Positions 23,093 to 33,925 of a stretch of DNA of 64,000 nucleotides are shown in pieces. Within the stretch, counting starts at the first letter, position 1; every line of letters begins with the position of its first letter. Below the pieces are notes generated by a model. The model was not told the DNA's origin, did no database searches, and saw only the letters and a program-made list of their open reading frames with translations. Position numbers and translations under genes: made by a program. The DNA comes from Salvia splendens. Lineage: Eukaryota > Streptophyta > Magnoliopsida > Lamiales > Lamiaceae. The stretch lies in the NCBI RefSeq assembly GCF_004379255.2, contig NC_056050.1, forward strand, positions 19,275,514 to 19,339,513, written 5' to 3'.

Positions 23093-25215
23093 CTCGTCAT
23101 TTGCTGTAGTTTCTTATGTTCTCACTTGCACTAACAACTCAAGTAAATGGTGCTCGCAAATTCAAAAACATTACTCTTCTAGAGAGTGTTGTTGTTAAGG
23201 ACGCTGGTCAATTTTTTTATTCATAAACATATTAGAGAAACATATTTATTTTTTATTTATAATATTTGGTGTTGTTTTGAGACACACAATGTGTCTAAAT
23301 GGATCTCCACCTGCATATGTTTATATTAAGAGATGTGAAGAAAGTGTTAATAACTGGATTGTTTTTATCCAAGTATATTGCATTCTTGAGGGAAAAAAAT
23401 TAATAGTAATTGTTTAGCTAAAAGAATTGATTTGTTATATGGTGGTGGATGATGCATCTCGCTGGACTATTGTCGTAAAAGAACAATGAGTTATTATTGG
23501 AGTAGGAGGAAGAGGATTGTCTATTATCCTTATTTCCCAATCCAATTTGACGGGATGTTCGACGATAATGCTACATATAATCTACGTTCATATTTTTTAC
23601 TCTTCATATATCCATCTTCTTTACCATTCATAAAATATAACTTGGCTTCATTATTAATTCCAGTCTTCTATAACCGGAACATTTTCACCATTTTACACTG
23701 TGATGGATCTTCCTTCATGTCAAATATAGATCAAGTAAGTCTTAAATTCTTCTACACAGATACTATTTTTATACTATAACTTAGTTATTAAGTTTTAATT
23801 TCGTATCAATATTATAATGATAAATGGTTGGTTTAGACAATAAATGTCAATGGCAAGGTGATTTATTTTAGGGGTGCTCGGATTTATGATGTTATGTTGG
23901 AAGAGCTATTTCTAAATAAGAGAATAGTCAATGCTCAACACATATAGAAAATCTCCTAGATTCATAATATTTAGTGTTGCTTATGTAGTTAAATAAATCA
24001 ATTTTCACGTTCACGTTTTTTTACAGGTTATATTAATTGGTAGCTCGTTAGGCGGTTTAACCACAATCTTGCGTTGTGACAAGTTTAGGGCCCAATTCTC
24101 CCAAAACACAACAGTTAAATGTATTTCTGATTCTGGTTTTTTTATACGTGGTTAAGTTATACATTAAATGAAATTTTATCAAATTAAATTATACATAACC
24201 AAATTGAAGTTTTAATTTCATTTAAACATTTTACTAATATGAATGGTTTGATTGGAGCGGATTGGAGAGAAGAATGATATTTCAATGTGGTTATTGTATG
24301 ATTCATTGCCCTCTCTACAAAACACAGTACTATTTTGTTACCAAAATTTGAAATTGATAGACCGAGCATTTACTTTAATTTGTTAAATTTTAACAATTTC
24401 TGCACATATGTATTAACTAATTCAGTGCCTACATCATGTACTACAAGGATGAATCTAGCATTGGTACGTAAGAATATAAGTTGGTTAATATTTTTTCCAC
24501 CAAATGTTTTTTATAGCAATATGCTGACAATCAGATTAATCAATGTCTATTTCCAGAAAACTTAGTCAACGATATCCAGACGTCCCTATTTTTAATTGAA
24601 TCTACTTTTGACTTGTGGCAGGTGAGATTTTTTTCCATTCCAAAGGTATTTGTTTACGTTTGACATATATTATAAAAGTGTTCATTTTAAATAAAATCTC
24701 GAGAACGATTATTTAAGTTTATTACTAGTTTAATTAGGTTTACACGACATCATGATTATCATACTCTTTTATTACAATACATTTCTTGTAAACATTCCAA
24801 TCTCATATGTTACAAACTAAAAATTTGATACCACCTGATACTTTAGCTAGATGAGATATTTGCAACCATAACAGTACCATCATAATATCTCAATGTAATT
24901 GGACATAATACAAAATTATGAAAGATGATCATTAAAATACTACATTCGCATAAATATTTATTTATGTTGGCAACTTTAACAAACTATGTGTGTAACAATT
25001 ATATTCTTAATTTTGTAGATTTTTGGACCACTTTAATGCAGACATTGAAGAGTCTAGACAATTCTTCAAGCTGAGGGTATTTTGTACACAGTTGTTATGT
25101 CCATTGTCATGTCTATGCCAGAGAAACGTGGACTTGTTCGTCATTGGCGGGGCATAATCATTTTACACTGTTAACTTATGGATTATGTGCTCATATTATG
25201 AATTTTGTGGTGGAT
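23093..25215 (+). pseudogene. Pectin acetylesterase pseudogene, right arm
   Basis: This is a head-to-head partner of the left-arm copy. It lacks the MKIV start and has a TAG five codons in (RHLL then stop). A weak donor replaces GGTAAGTG. Family matches in order are: CLNGSPPAYVYIK (about 23300), VNNW, FDGMFDDNATYN (about 23540), HCDGSSFMSNIDQ (about 23700), FRGARIYDVMLEELF (about 23869-23913), the nucleophile motif GSSLGG (24039-24056, serine kept) with KCISDSGFFI, VPTSCTTRMNLAL (about 24430), CLFPENLVNDIQTSLF and STFDLWQ before a GTGAGA donor (about 24545-24622), and GYFVHSCYVHCHV (about 25075-25115). Several frames are broken. It keeps some features the left copy lost and lacks others, so the two copies decayed separately. 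Confidence 0.8.
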
Positions 25216-25718
25216 CAATTACCTATATAATAGGATATATTTTGTAAAAAGAAAATCATTTTGGAAATGTCAACAACAAATTAGGCACATCATTCTCAAA
25301 AATAAAAGGTAACTATACTTCACTTTTAGAAAAATAATTTGTTATACAATATAACAATACCATATTTAGTCATTTTCTATTCTTCTTCCTACACAGGTCG
25401 TCGGTCATTTACTTTCTTCATTTTCTTAAGTAAATTTTCAATTTCAAGATTCACTTGGCCCTTCCTACCGTTAAGTTTTAAGTTCTTGAACATGTTTGTA
25501 TAATAACATGAAAATGCTATGAATAAACATAGATTCAAGAGAATTTACCTTCAACAAAAATGAGGAGGAAGGTGCTGATGAGTAAGGAACTTGATAGCCT
25601 GCTAGCTTCAAAAAAATATACCTACAAAATGAAGAGCAAAAAATTTACACACTAAGGTATAAGATAGGGTATTATACAAAAATCTCACCATTACTCATGT
25701 AAATTTTCAGGAGAAACC

Positions 25719-26560
25719 GATCGGTCTGGGCAGGACCCGCTTGTTGTCAAGCTATTGAGCTGTTTTAGCCCGGATAAACCAGGCCCGGTCAAATCGGTGT
25801 TTCAAATCCTCATTTTTCTGCTATTTAGGAATCGTTGTATGAACACCTCCAGCTGAGCATCAGCCCCTGTTTCTTCATCCTTCTCTTCACCACAACCCCC
25901 TTCAACTCAGAATTAATTTACATGTGGAGTACAATGAGGTGGAGCAGGTTTAGAGAATGATAAACAAGAACGGAGAAATAGAATAGAGCTTGAAAAAGGG
26001 GATTGTGAAGTAGAACACAGATTGAGAAGAAAGAGAGGGAAAGATCAAAAATATTGAGGTGGGGAATTTTAAAACCGGATCGGCCACGAACTAGTTCTTT
26101 CCGTCTGATTCGTCACATAAAACCGCTGGAAGGTTAGACCGTCTTCAATCAGAGAAAACCGGCCGGTTGGACTGAAAATGGTCGAACCAGTTCAGAGAAT
26201 TTTTTTTCTGATCTGAATAACTTTGCTTAGGTTTATTCACCTCCTCTCCTCTCCTCTCCTCTCCTCTCTGTTTTTGACATGAATTCCTCTTTTTTCACTC
26301 CCCTCTTCTCCAGCACCAGCCTGGTCAAGTCGCCAACGAGTGACAGTGGTCCTATTGATTAAATACGGAGATAGAGGTGAAATAGAAAATAAGAGAGAGA
26401 AAAAAAAGTTGCAAAAGATAAAAAATATGGCAGTTTCCAAAGCGAGAGAAAGAAGGTCGCAGGAATCCCAAAAACACATCCTGCCACGTCACTAGGACAT
26501 CCCCTTCACAATCCGCCATTCTCATCGCCCTTCCCATTAGGACTTTCCGTAATAAAAAAA
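25719..26560. other. Intergenic repeat-like sequence without a gene
   Basis: It contains palindromic ACCGGCCGGTT words (about 26157-26167) and related CCGG words, which suggests an old terminal-repeat element, but no matching second end was found. It also has a CTCCT microsatellite at 26241-26268. No protein similarity was seen. Confidence 0.5.
26241..26268. repeat. (CTCCT)n microsatellite
   Basis: About five pure repeats of a five-base CT-rich unit. Confidence 0.9.
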
Positions 26561-26639
26561 ATCACAAATTCACAAATATACGTAACGGAATTATAATTTT
26601 GACACGGAATATAAGAAAATTGCAAATGCTTCATTAAAA

Positions 26640-27069
26640 AAAATTACATAAAAAAAGAAAAAAAATTACATAATAAAAAAGAAAAAATTACATAATAAAA
26701 TTTTTGACTCGACTCACTCCTCGTCGTCCGTATGAAGTGCAACGAGCCGTATATATAGAGTTTTTTAAAAAAAAAATTAATACCGGACGTCCGACCCGGA
26801 CGTCCGACCCACACCACAATGGAAAAATCACTTGAAGAAGATCGACACCAGGAGGCGGAGGAAGCCGCGCCGCCCCAAAGACGCTCCCGGACTTACATCC
26901 ATCGTAACCGGGAGGAAGCCGCCGCAAGGTTAGTCCGCGACTAGTTCAGCGATAACCCGGTGTGGGGAGATACCTACTTCCATCGCCGTTTCTGCATGCG
27001 GCGACCGCTATTTCTCCACATCGCAAATACATTGGCGGCCGGGAAGAGTTCTTCCAAGAAAGGTGGTAT
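26640..27069 (+). pseudogene. PIF/Harbinger transposase N-terminal fragment
   Basis: From ATG 26819 the frame reads an acidic start, then RTYIHRNREEAAARLVRD, a TAG stop, and FSDNPVWGDTYFHRRFCMRRPLFLHIAN. This matches the N-terminal region of plant Harbinger transposases (R..R...ARLVRDYF.DNP...FRRRFRM.R.LFL.I). The conserved Tyr codon after VRD reads TAG. The DDE catalytic part is missing: the fragment stops near 27069, where the next repeat begins. Upstream, 26690-26740 on the minus strand reads like the acidic ORF1 tail (DDEE then stop), as in the Harbinger element at 49478. This fits a deleted element with divergent ORFs. Confidence 0.75.
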
Positions 27070-28471
27070 AATGAAGAGAGGGTGGTAGAAAACAGAAATT
27101 AACTCTGAATCTACCTTCTTGCACATGAGATGATGGAATATGCATATACTTCCCCCGTTCATGAAATATTGTCCAAGTTTGACTCGGCACGAATTTAAGA
27201 AAGGTGAAGAAAAGTGAGTTGAAAAAGTTAGTGGAATTAGAGTTAGAGCCAAAATGGATTTTCTTCAGAATTTGACCTTGGTTCGAAATTTAATTCACTC
27301 AGTGATTTTGCCTTTTTTATACTTCATCCGTCTCGGGGCTACTCGCTCATTTCCTTTTCGGCTCGGAGATTAAGGAATTAGTGTATAGGAAAGTAAAAAA
27401 TGACGGTTGTAGGTGAAATTTTTTACTAAAAATGGAAAGAGTGCAAATAACTTGGGACGCCCAAAAAGGAAATAAGTGCGAGTAGTGCGGGACGGAGGGA
27501 GTAATAGAATGTGAGTGCAAAGAGTTAGTGGAAAGTTGGGTCAATTTACTAAAAATAGTAAAAAGCAAAGTGAACAACATTTCACAAATGAATCAAAATG
27601 GCAAAACTGGATAATATTTTACAGACGGGGGAAATATATTTTACCTCTTGCCGATGGGAACACACTTCAAATGGCTACACCTTTATATTAGCATCCAAGT
27701 AAAAGAGGGTCAGAGTCAATGAGAAATCTATACCCATTACTTCTGTGAACTATAAAAAAAATTCACCTATTTTTAGTAGCGAATGAATCTCACCTTATTA
27801 AAAAGACAAAAAGTGTTCAAAATTAAAATGTCTATACTTTTTAGGGACGGACTAAAAAGAAAAGAGCTAATATTTGAACGGAGGAAGTATCTTTTACCTT
27901 TCATCTAGTATTTAATTCGACCAACCACACAAAATATAAATTAGGAATAATTTAAAGCGCCTAGCTTAAGCATGTTATGAAGATTAGTGAATGTGAAAGG
28001 TTAATTCAACTAACAAATTCCCTCTTAAGCATGGGTATAGATTTCTCATTGACTCTGACCCTCTTTCACTTGGATGCTAATATAAAGGTATAGCCATTTG
28101 AAGTGTGTTCCCATCAGCAAGAGGTAAAATATATTCCCTCCGCCTGTGAAATATTGTCCAGTTTTACCATTTTGATCCATTTGTGAAAAGTTGTTCACTT
28201 TGCTTTTTCCTATTTTTAGTAAATGGACACAACTTTCCACTAACTCTTTGCACTCACATTCTATTATAAAACTAATAGGAGTATATAAATGTGGGACCCT
28301 AATTTCACTAACTTTTTCAACTCACTTTTCTTCACATTTCTTAAACTCGTGCCGAAGTCAAACTTGGACAATATTTCATGGACGGAGGAAGTATGTGCAT
28401 ATTCCATCATCTCATGTGCAAGAAGGTAGATTCTGAGTTAATTTCTGTTTTCTACCACCCTCTCTTCATTA
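27070..28471. repeat. Second inverted duplication, arms about 440 bp
   Basis: Sequence 28031-28471 is the reverse complement of 27070-27738. Both share GAGAGGGTGGTAGAAAACAG, GAGATGATGGAATATGCA and CTTCAAATGGCTA. Each arm contains a diverged Stowaway MITE with AAATATTGTCCAAGTTTGAC. In the left arm about 265 bp replaces part of the original MITE; it includes the separate Stowaway at 27322-27501. A loop of about 290 bp lies between the arms. Confidence 0.85.
27322..27501. mobile_element. Stowaway MITE (180 bp)
   Basis: The ends CTTCATCCGTCTCGGGGCTA and its inverted match ending GGGACGGAGGGAG are flanked by TA (27320-27321 and 27502-27503). ACTCGC and GCGAGT form the inner inverted ends. It is nested in the left arm of the inverted duplication. 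Confidence 0.75.
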
Positions 28472-28907
28472 TTTCACCAAATAAAAAATTGAGATTCCGC
28501 ACTTTTATCTAAATATACTTCGTTTGTGTTGGTTTTTAAATTTGTGACTTTAAATTAGTGAATGTGAAAGGTTAATTCAACTAACAAATTCAGCATTTAT
28601 AGATCTATATTTGAAGTAATTAGGTTTTCTATTTTCTCTCATTTTTGATTTGGACATGCAAAACAAATCATGATTGATATTTATCTGATTTTGTGAAACC
28701 TAACATATCGGTATGGGGCTTAACGTGTTAGTACGTAGGTCAATGATTAAAATTGTCGGTATGTGGCTTATTCATCGTTGCAGCTTACCCACAGTTTCTC
28801 TGATGGTATAGGTAGGGCATCTTCTTTGACTTTATATCATTATACGTCAATGAATTCAATATTTAAACTGTCAACAGTGCCCCACATTTTTTTGACTTAA
28901 ATCATTA
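28472..28907. other. AT-rich sequence without a gene
   Basis: A short segment (GTGAATGTGAAAGGTTAATTC, 28559-28579) repeats part of the loop of the preceding inverted duplication (near 27988-28010). Nothing else was recognised. Confidence 0.5.
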
Positions 28908-29075
28908 CTCCCTCCGTCCTCCATTAATACTACAATTTATGGGCGACACGAATTTTAAAAAATGCTATGAAAAGTGAGTGGAAAAAAATTAATGGAATAA
29001 ATGTCACACTTGTATATATTAGTTTTAAATAAAATGTGAGTGGACTGAGTTAGTGGAAGGTGAGACCCTATCGTT
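28908..29075. mobile_element. Partial Stowaway MITE
   Basis: It starts after TA with CTCCCTCCGTCCTCC and continues with the AAAATGTGAGTGGA and GTGAGACC body seen in other copies. The right end is missing, replaced by an LTR-like fragment. Confidence 0.65.
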
Positions 29076-29079
29076 GATG

Positions 29080-29350
29080 GCATGATAAATAATTTTTATA
29101 AAATGTTTTCAGCATGAGTCCACTGAGTAAATCAGCATGCAAGTACTCAGCCATGCATGTGTTTTCCCTATGTGCAGATTGAGCGGTGACAAACGCGGTA
29201 GGTGTTGAGCATGAAAGTGAAGAAGATAGCAAATAGAATGTTCCGAATATAATATGTCATCATACATAATACTATTCTTCTCTCGAATGTTTCCGTTGAA
29301 TATTGTTTCTTTTGAGTTCAAGTATTGTTGAGATACTATTCCTTTTTTAG
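29080..29350. repeat. LTR-like fragment, second copy of the 11985-12125 repeat
   Basis: It shares GCATGTGTTTTCC and TTGAGCGGTGAC with 12060-12100. No coding part is attached. Confidence 0.55.
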
Positions 29351-29554
29351 TTGATTATTGTGGAAATGATACTCTGATTTTATTTGAGCTATTTCCATAT
29401 ATTTTGAGCTATGATTGAGTTGTGTTGTTTTTCCCTTTCTTCCCCGCTTCTGTAATCCTCTCCTAGTCGCGATCAACCGTGTTTTCTATCCTTAGAAAAT
29501 GCGGACGGGACAATTTATGTTTTCTGTCTATTACTAGTACTATTATTTTTGTTT

Positions 29555-29945
29555 GAGATGATGGAAGATGCACGTATATTTTACCTCTTGCTAATGGGCC
29601 ACACTTCAAATATCTTTATGTACTACTCCCTCCGTCCCCGAATAAGAGTCGCTAATTTCCATTTTGGGTCGTCCCTCATTAAGAGTCACTCTTCATTTTT
29701 ACCATAAATGGTAGTTGGCCCCACATTCTACTAACTCACTCCACTCACATTTTATTATAAAACCAATATAAAAATGTGGGTCCCACATTCCACTAACTTT
29801 TTCAACCAACTTTTCTATACATTTCTTAAAACTCGTCCCCGGTCAAAGAACGACTCCTATTAGGGGACGGAGGGAGTAGTATATATTTGCATTCAGGTTC
29901 AAAGAGGGTCACAGTCAATGATAAATCCATATCCATTACTTATGA
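29555..29945. repeat. Third copy of the 27070/28031 repeat, split by a MITE
   Basis: Flanking pieces GAGATGATGGAAGATGCA...TTTTACCTCTTGCTAATGGG (29555-29620) and TTCAAAGAGGGTCACAGTCA (about 29900) match parts of the inverted duplication arms. A complete Stowaway lies between them. Confidence 0.65.
29626..29876. mobile_element. Complete Stowaway MITE (251 bp)
   Basis: The left end CTCCCTCCGTCCCCG and right end GGGGACGGAGGGAG are inverted copies. TA lies at 29624-29625 and 29877-29878. This is the best-preserved Stowaway of the window. It has no coding capacity and would need a Tc1/mariner transposase from elsewhere. Confidence 0.93.
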
Positions 29946-30121
29946 GATCTACGATATATATTTAGATATAATATGCATGATATTACAAAGAATTCTAGTT
30001 ATTTTAATTTGCACAATAAGATATAACAAGATTGCTGATTTTATAATAGTGTTTGGTGAATAAGTTGTAAGATTGGTTTATAATTTTATAGGTAAGATGT
30101 GAAATTTTAAATATGTCCTTG

Positions 30122-30126
<5 letters not shown>

Positions 30127-30156
<30 letters not shown>
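30127..30156. repeat. (TA)n tract
   Basis: About 15 TA repeats border the left side of a small foldback element. It is the first of five such tracts between here and 34958. Confidence 0.95.
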
Positions 30157-30158
<2 letters not shown>

Positions 30159-30437
30159 AAAATGATCAATACAAAACTTGATCTCAATACAAAATCCAGA
30201 CCAAATCCTGACCATGAGATTTGACAATCCAATGGTCAATAATTAAACAAAAACACGGAGGGTCATTGTAAAGCAGTTTTAGGTCATATTATAAACTTTG
30301 GGTTTGAGGTCATGTTAAGATCATTTCATGTCATCCTTACTATAATGACGTAAAAATAAGTTTACAATGACCTAAAAATGACTTTTGTATGCTTGGTTCT
30401 GCATTTTTGTATTAAGAATGGTTTTGCATAGATCAAA

Positions 30438-30444
<7 letters not shown>
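30157..30444. mobile_element. (TA)n-bounded foldback element (288 bp)
   Basis: It begins GGAAAATGATCAATACAAAA and ends in TTTTGCATAGATCAAAACCC. The two ends are imperfect inverted repeats of about 50 bp. Both borders are TA tracts. Inside are further inverted words (AGGTCATTG and CAATGACCT). There is no coding capacity. Confidence 0.7.

Positions 30445-30486
<42 letters not shown>
30445..30486. repeat. (TA)n tract
   Basis: About 21 TA repeats lie between the foldback element and an isolated inverted copy of its left end. Confidence 0.95.
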
Positions 30487-30488
<2 letters not shown>

Positions 30489-30538
30489 AGATTTGGTCTG
30501 GATTTTGTATTGAGATCAAGTTTTGTATTGATCATTTT

Positions 30539-30540
<2 letters not shown>
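30487..30540 (-). repeat. Isolated inverted copy of the foldback element end
   Basis: Its reverse complement matches 30157-30207 perfectly over 51 bases. It is bounded by TA tracts on both sides, so it is either a deleted second copy or the product of rearrangement within TA runs. Confidence 0.85.

Positions 30541-30602
<62 letters not shown>
30541..30602. repeat. (TA)n tract
   Basis: About 31 TA repeats, the longest of the set, lie directly before the next element. Confidence 0.95.
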
Positions 30603-30606
<4 letters not shown>

Positions 30607-31095
30607 CATGATCTATGGCAAACACCTCTTAACCATATAACTAGAGAACAAATCACAGCCACAAGATTAAGAAAATCAAGGGCTAGTATTAATACTTCTA
30701 AGTTTAGAATTTAAAGGAGAAATTAGTTATCTCTCTCACAAATTTACTCCACAATAACCAAGCGGGGGTATAATGGTCATTGAAAACCAAAATTAGGTTA
30801 CGTCAAATTCAATTCGTTCGAAAGAAACAACGTCGCATCTTCTCCTCTTCTTCTCTTCTCCTCTTCCCTCTTCTCCAAAATCAATTAGTATCACACGGAT
30901 CCAATGGATTCTGTAATATGTTTGGATCATCTATCCTCTGTTTATTATCATTTCGGATTCGGATTTTTTGCGTTTGAAATTTCAAAGAAATATCCGAGAT
31001 TTTCACGCTCTTTTTGCTGATTTCCTTCGGCTTCAAAACCTTCTCTTCTCTCTGGTTTCCAATTGATATTTCTAGTGTTGATAGATCAAAAAAGG

Positions 31096-31430
31096 TCATT
31101 GATGCGAAATTGAAGCGAAAATCAGATGGAAAGCATGACTCTGTATCGGAGAGAGGCGAAATTGCGATTCGGAGGTGTCGGCATTGAGGAAATTGGTGAA
31201 GATGGAGCGGCGGAGAGCGGATGCGCGGAGGTGGAGAGAGAGAGAGGGCGACCTTTGCCACGGCGGCTGAGGAAGAGATGGCGATGATTCGGCGGCTGCA
31301 GCGCGAGAAGAACTCGATCGAGATAGCAGCCCCGGCACCGGCCTCTACTCACTCGGCCGCTTCCCCCCTCGCGGCCTCTGTCTCCCTGCTCGTCTTAGCC
31401 GCCGCGTCGCTCGCTCTCTTCTAAGAGCAA
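31096..31430 (+). other. GC-rich gene-like fragment, unknown origin
   Basis: This part is markedly richer in G and C than its surroundings. From 31221 the plus strand has a 67-codon frame whose last 20 residues (AASVSLLVLAAASLALF) look like a C-terminal membrane anchor, preceded by a Glu/Arg-rich stretch (EEEMAMIRRLQREKNSIE). No family was recognised. It may be a captured exon of a host gene; it could also be chance. Confidence 0.35.
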
Positions 31431-31923
31431 GGCCGGATTAAGGGAACTTTTTGTGAGAAGGATGGTGTTAGTTCTTTAGATTTCGGTATATAGGTTTATT
31501 TATTTCATCCCTACCGAATTTCTTACTACTAGTATTCATGACATTGAGATTGAATTCTTGTTCCATTTTGCATTATGCTATGATGATTTATTCATCCATT
31601 TGCTTATTGAATCTGTTGATTTATTCATGTTATACTTTTTCTTTAATCATCACATTATTTTAATAATTGCTGCGTGGTTGACTGGTTTGTCTTCGCAAAA
31701 TATGATGAGCCCGTGAATTTGTCGTGGCAGTGGAATCATCCAAAATGATGAAAGTTGAGAACATTATTGATGATGAAATTAAATACTTCTATTTGATGTG
31801 TCAACAAAAAATGAGAATATATCGATTTCAGTTAACAAATTTGTATTTAATAAGAAGCATTTGTTTTGACACAAAAACTAGATTAATTAGTAGAATATCA
31901 CCGACCAGAAAAAATGGCAATAA

Positions 31924-32730
31924 GTGATTATGAATGTGTTTTGTGAACAAGAGTGAAGTAAAATCATAATAAGAGTGATGTGTTTTGTGAACAAGAGTGA
32001 AGTAAAATCATGCTAAGAGTGATGCGTTTTGTGAACAAGAGTGAAGTAAAATCATAATAAGAGTGATGTGTTTTGTGAACAAGAGTGAAGTAAAATCATA
32101 ATAAGAGTGATGTGTTTTGTGAACAAGAGTGAAGTAAAATCATAATAAGAGTGATGTGTTTTGTGAACAAGAGTGAAGTAAAATCATAATAAGAGTGATG
32201 TGTTTTGTGAACAAGAGTGAAGTAAAATCATAATAAGAGTGATGTGTTTTGTGAACAAGAGTGAAGTAAAATCATAATAAGAGTGATGTGTTTGGTGAAC
32301 AAGAGTGAAGTAAAATCATGCTAATAGTGATGTGTTTTGTGAACAAGAGTGAAGTAAAATCATGCTAAGAGTGATGTGTTTTGTGAACAAGAGTGAAGTA
32401 AAATCATGCTAAGAGTGATGTGTTTTGTAAACAAGAGTGAAGTAAAATCACGCTAAGAGTGGTGTGTTTTGTAAACAAGAGTAAAGTAAAATCACGATAA
32501 GAGTGATGTGTTTGGTAAACAACAGTGAAGTAAAATCATGCTAAGAGTGATGTGTTTTGTAAACAAGAGTGAAGTAAAATCATGCTAAGAGTGATGTGTT
32601 TTACAAACAAGAGTGAAGTAAAATCATGCTAAGAGTGATGTGTTTTGTAAACAAGAGTAAAGTAAAATCATGCTAAGAGTGATGTGTTTTATAAACAAGA
32701 GTGAAGTAAAATCATGCTAAGAGTGATGTA
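31924..32730. repeat. 44-bp minisatellite, about 18 copies
   Basis: The unit reads GTGATGTGTTTTGTGAACAA followed by GAGTGAAGTAAAATCATAAT and AAGA. Early copies carry CATAATAAGA. Later copies carry CATGCTAAGA or CACGCTAAGA and AAACAAG in place of GAACAAG, so variants are grouped by position. Units contain stop codons in all frames. Confidence 0.95.
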
Positions 32731-33052
32731 TATTGGGTAGAGGCCCATAACAAAACGAGCCTCCAGGACTGAAAACCCGACCCGTTAACAATTGTTACCA
32801 ACTCCACGTGATATTCAAAAGCAAACCAGAAATGAGAAACACACCCACCTCCTTAATTGTGATTCATTGATTCTTATACGAATGAGAAACAATCGTTAAA
32901 CCTCATATTTAAACAAATAGATACACAAGTCATCACAGTCTTACGTGATAGGATGTCGAAAATGAATGTAATTTGGTTTTAATGGAGTATTACATGAATG
33001 AAATAACAGATTGGAAAACAACATTGCAGAATGGAAACATTGAAATTAATCT

Positions 33053-33364
33053 TCAGGAATCGACAAACAATTCCAACTTAGCTTGATTTTCCTGATCAAT
33101 TACATCAAGATAGACCGGATCGACGAAAACGCGGCTGTCGACGTGGACCTTGAATCCGTGGTTCCACCAGAGCACCTTGGCGGTGCCACTGATGTCGACA
33201 GTGGAGTCTACCATCTCCCGCCGCCCCACGTCCGCCACGAACTTCTTCGCGTGCTGCACCAGCTGGAGCCCTCTCAGCCGGGCAGGCAGCCGCAGCAGCT
33301 GGCAAGACCGCGGCGGCTGCGACCCGGCCTCCACGGGGGAGATGCTCGAGAGGGAGATTGCCAT
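33053..33364 (-). pseudogene. Captured gene fragment, possibly LEA-2/NHL-like C-terminus
   Basis: The minus-strand frame (103 codons from ATG 33364) is GC-rich in its first two thirds. It ends with LWWNHGFKVHVDSRVF, VDPVYLDVIDQEN and a short tail. The alternating beta-like pattern with VDP.YLDVIDQEN resembles the C-terminal part of some plant LEA-2/NHL-like proteins, but this is from memory of the pattern and not firm. It has no membrane segment or full LEA-2 domain. It lies inside the (TA)n-bounded element, so transduplication is the simplest explanation. Confidence 0.45.
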
Positions 33365-33549
33365 TTTAGACGTGAGGGAGAGAACAAACCGAGTAATTTG
33401 ATCCCATATTTAAATTTCATAATGTAATTTACGAAAATACCCTTTGCCTATTTTATATTATTAAAATAAATAATATTTGTTCCATTAAGATGTGTGGCTG
33501 AGATTTGTTCTCTAGTTATACACTTAAGATTAGTTATATCTTGATCACT

Positions 33550-33552
<3 letters not shown>

Positions 33553-33607
<55 letters not shown>
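33553..33607. repeat. (TA)n tract
   Basis: About 27 TA repeats separate the two larger (TA)n-bounded elements. Confidence 0.95.
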
Positions 33608-33611
<4 letters not shown>

Positions 33612-33699
33612 CCTGTTAGGTTGAGATTTTTTAGCTTAATTGAGAAATGAGATGCAATCTCAGCCACTAATCCACAAGATTAACGACATGTCAACAGCT

Positions 33700-33925
33700 A
33701 TCACATTATGTCAACACGGGGGTATAAGTGTCATTTCGTGTTTTAATGTGTCGGATTGTTGACATGGCTTGTATGTCTAGTTGACATGACTTATAATTGT
33801 TGTTGACATGGTTTCTATGTGCAGTTGACATGGTTGTACGTGTAGTTGACATGACTTGTAACACAGTTGACATGGCTTGTACGTGTAGTTGACACGATAT
33901 GTACCGTAGTTGACATGACATGTCA
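33700..33925. repeat. Array of TTGACATG-type words, about 22-bp spacing
   Basis: AGTTGACATGRCTTGTA recurs about eight times between 33750 and 33925 with variable linkers. Inverted ATGTCAAC words occur at 34074-34225 on the other side of the element. Confidence 0.7.

Larger units (their letters stand above)
12894..25718. repeat. Very long inverted repeat (arms about 2.6-2.7 kb, loop about 31 bp)
   Basis: The left arm runs 12894-13184 plus 20677-23061; the interruption is the copia element. The right arm runs 23093-25718 in reverse. Outer ends match as GGTTTCTCCTG... against ...CAGGAGAAACC. Inner ends match as CAAATGACGAG against CTCGTCATTTG. Homology by eye holds along the whole length with scattered differences. 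Each arm carries a decayed pectin acetylesterase gene plus about 0.7 kb of its 3' flank. No obvious target duplication was found at the outer ends. Confidence 0.9.
30603..33552. mobile_element. (TA)n-bounded 2.9 kb element with gene fragments and a minisatellite
   Basis: The left end GGGTCATGATC...ATATAACTAGAGAACAAATC and the right end (reverse complement of 33487-33552, with ATAACTAGAGAACAAATCTC) are inverted. Both sides border TA tracts. The interior holds two GC-rich gene-like stretches (31096-31430 and 33053-33364) around an 18-copy 44-bp minisatellite. No transposase frame was found, so it would be non-autonomous. Confidence 0.65.

Noticed and set aside
12894..25718. A DNA transposon with giant terminal inverted repeats
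   Set aside because: The arms are a duplicated host gene with introns, no transposase is present, and no target duplication was found at the outer ends. An inverted gene duplication fits better.
30362..30625. Open frame with repeated YIYIYI residues
   Set aside because: It is a translation of TA microsatellites, not a protein.
31924..32730. Regular 44-bp repeats that could suggest a CRISPR array
   Set aside because: Units are directly adjacent with no unique spacers, and the genome is eukaryotic. It is a minisatellite.
33083..33427. Plus-strand frame antisense to the LEA-like fragment
   Set aside because: It is an antisense shadow in a GC-rich stretch; the minus strand has the more protein-like composition and pattern.
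33750..33925. W-box (TTGAC) cluster as a stress promoter
   Set aside because: The words read TTGACA, not TTGACC or TTGACT, and they sit inside a transposable element with inverted partners on the other side.
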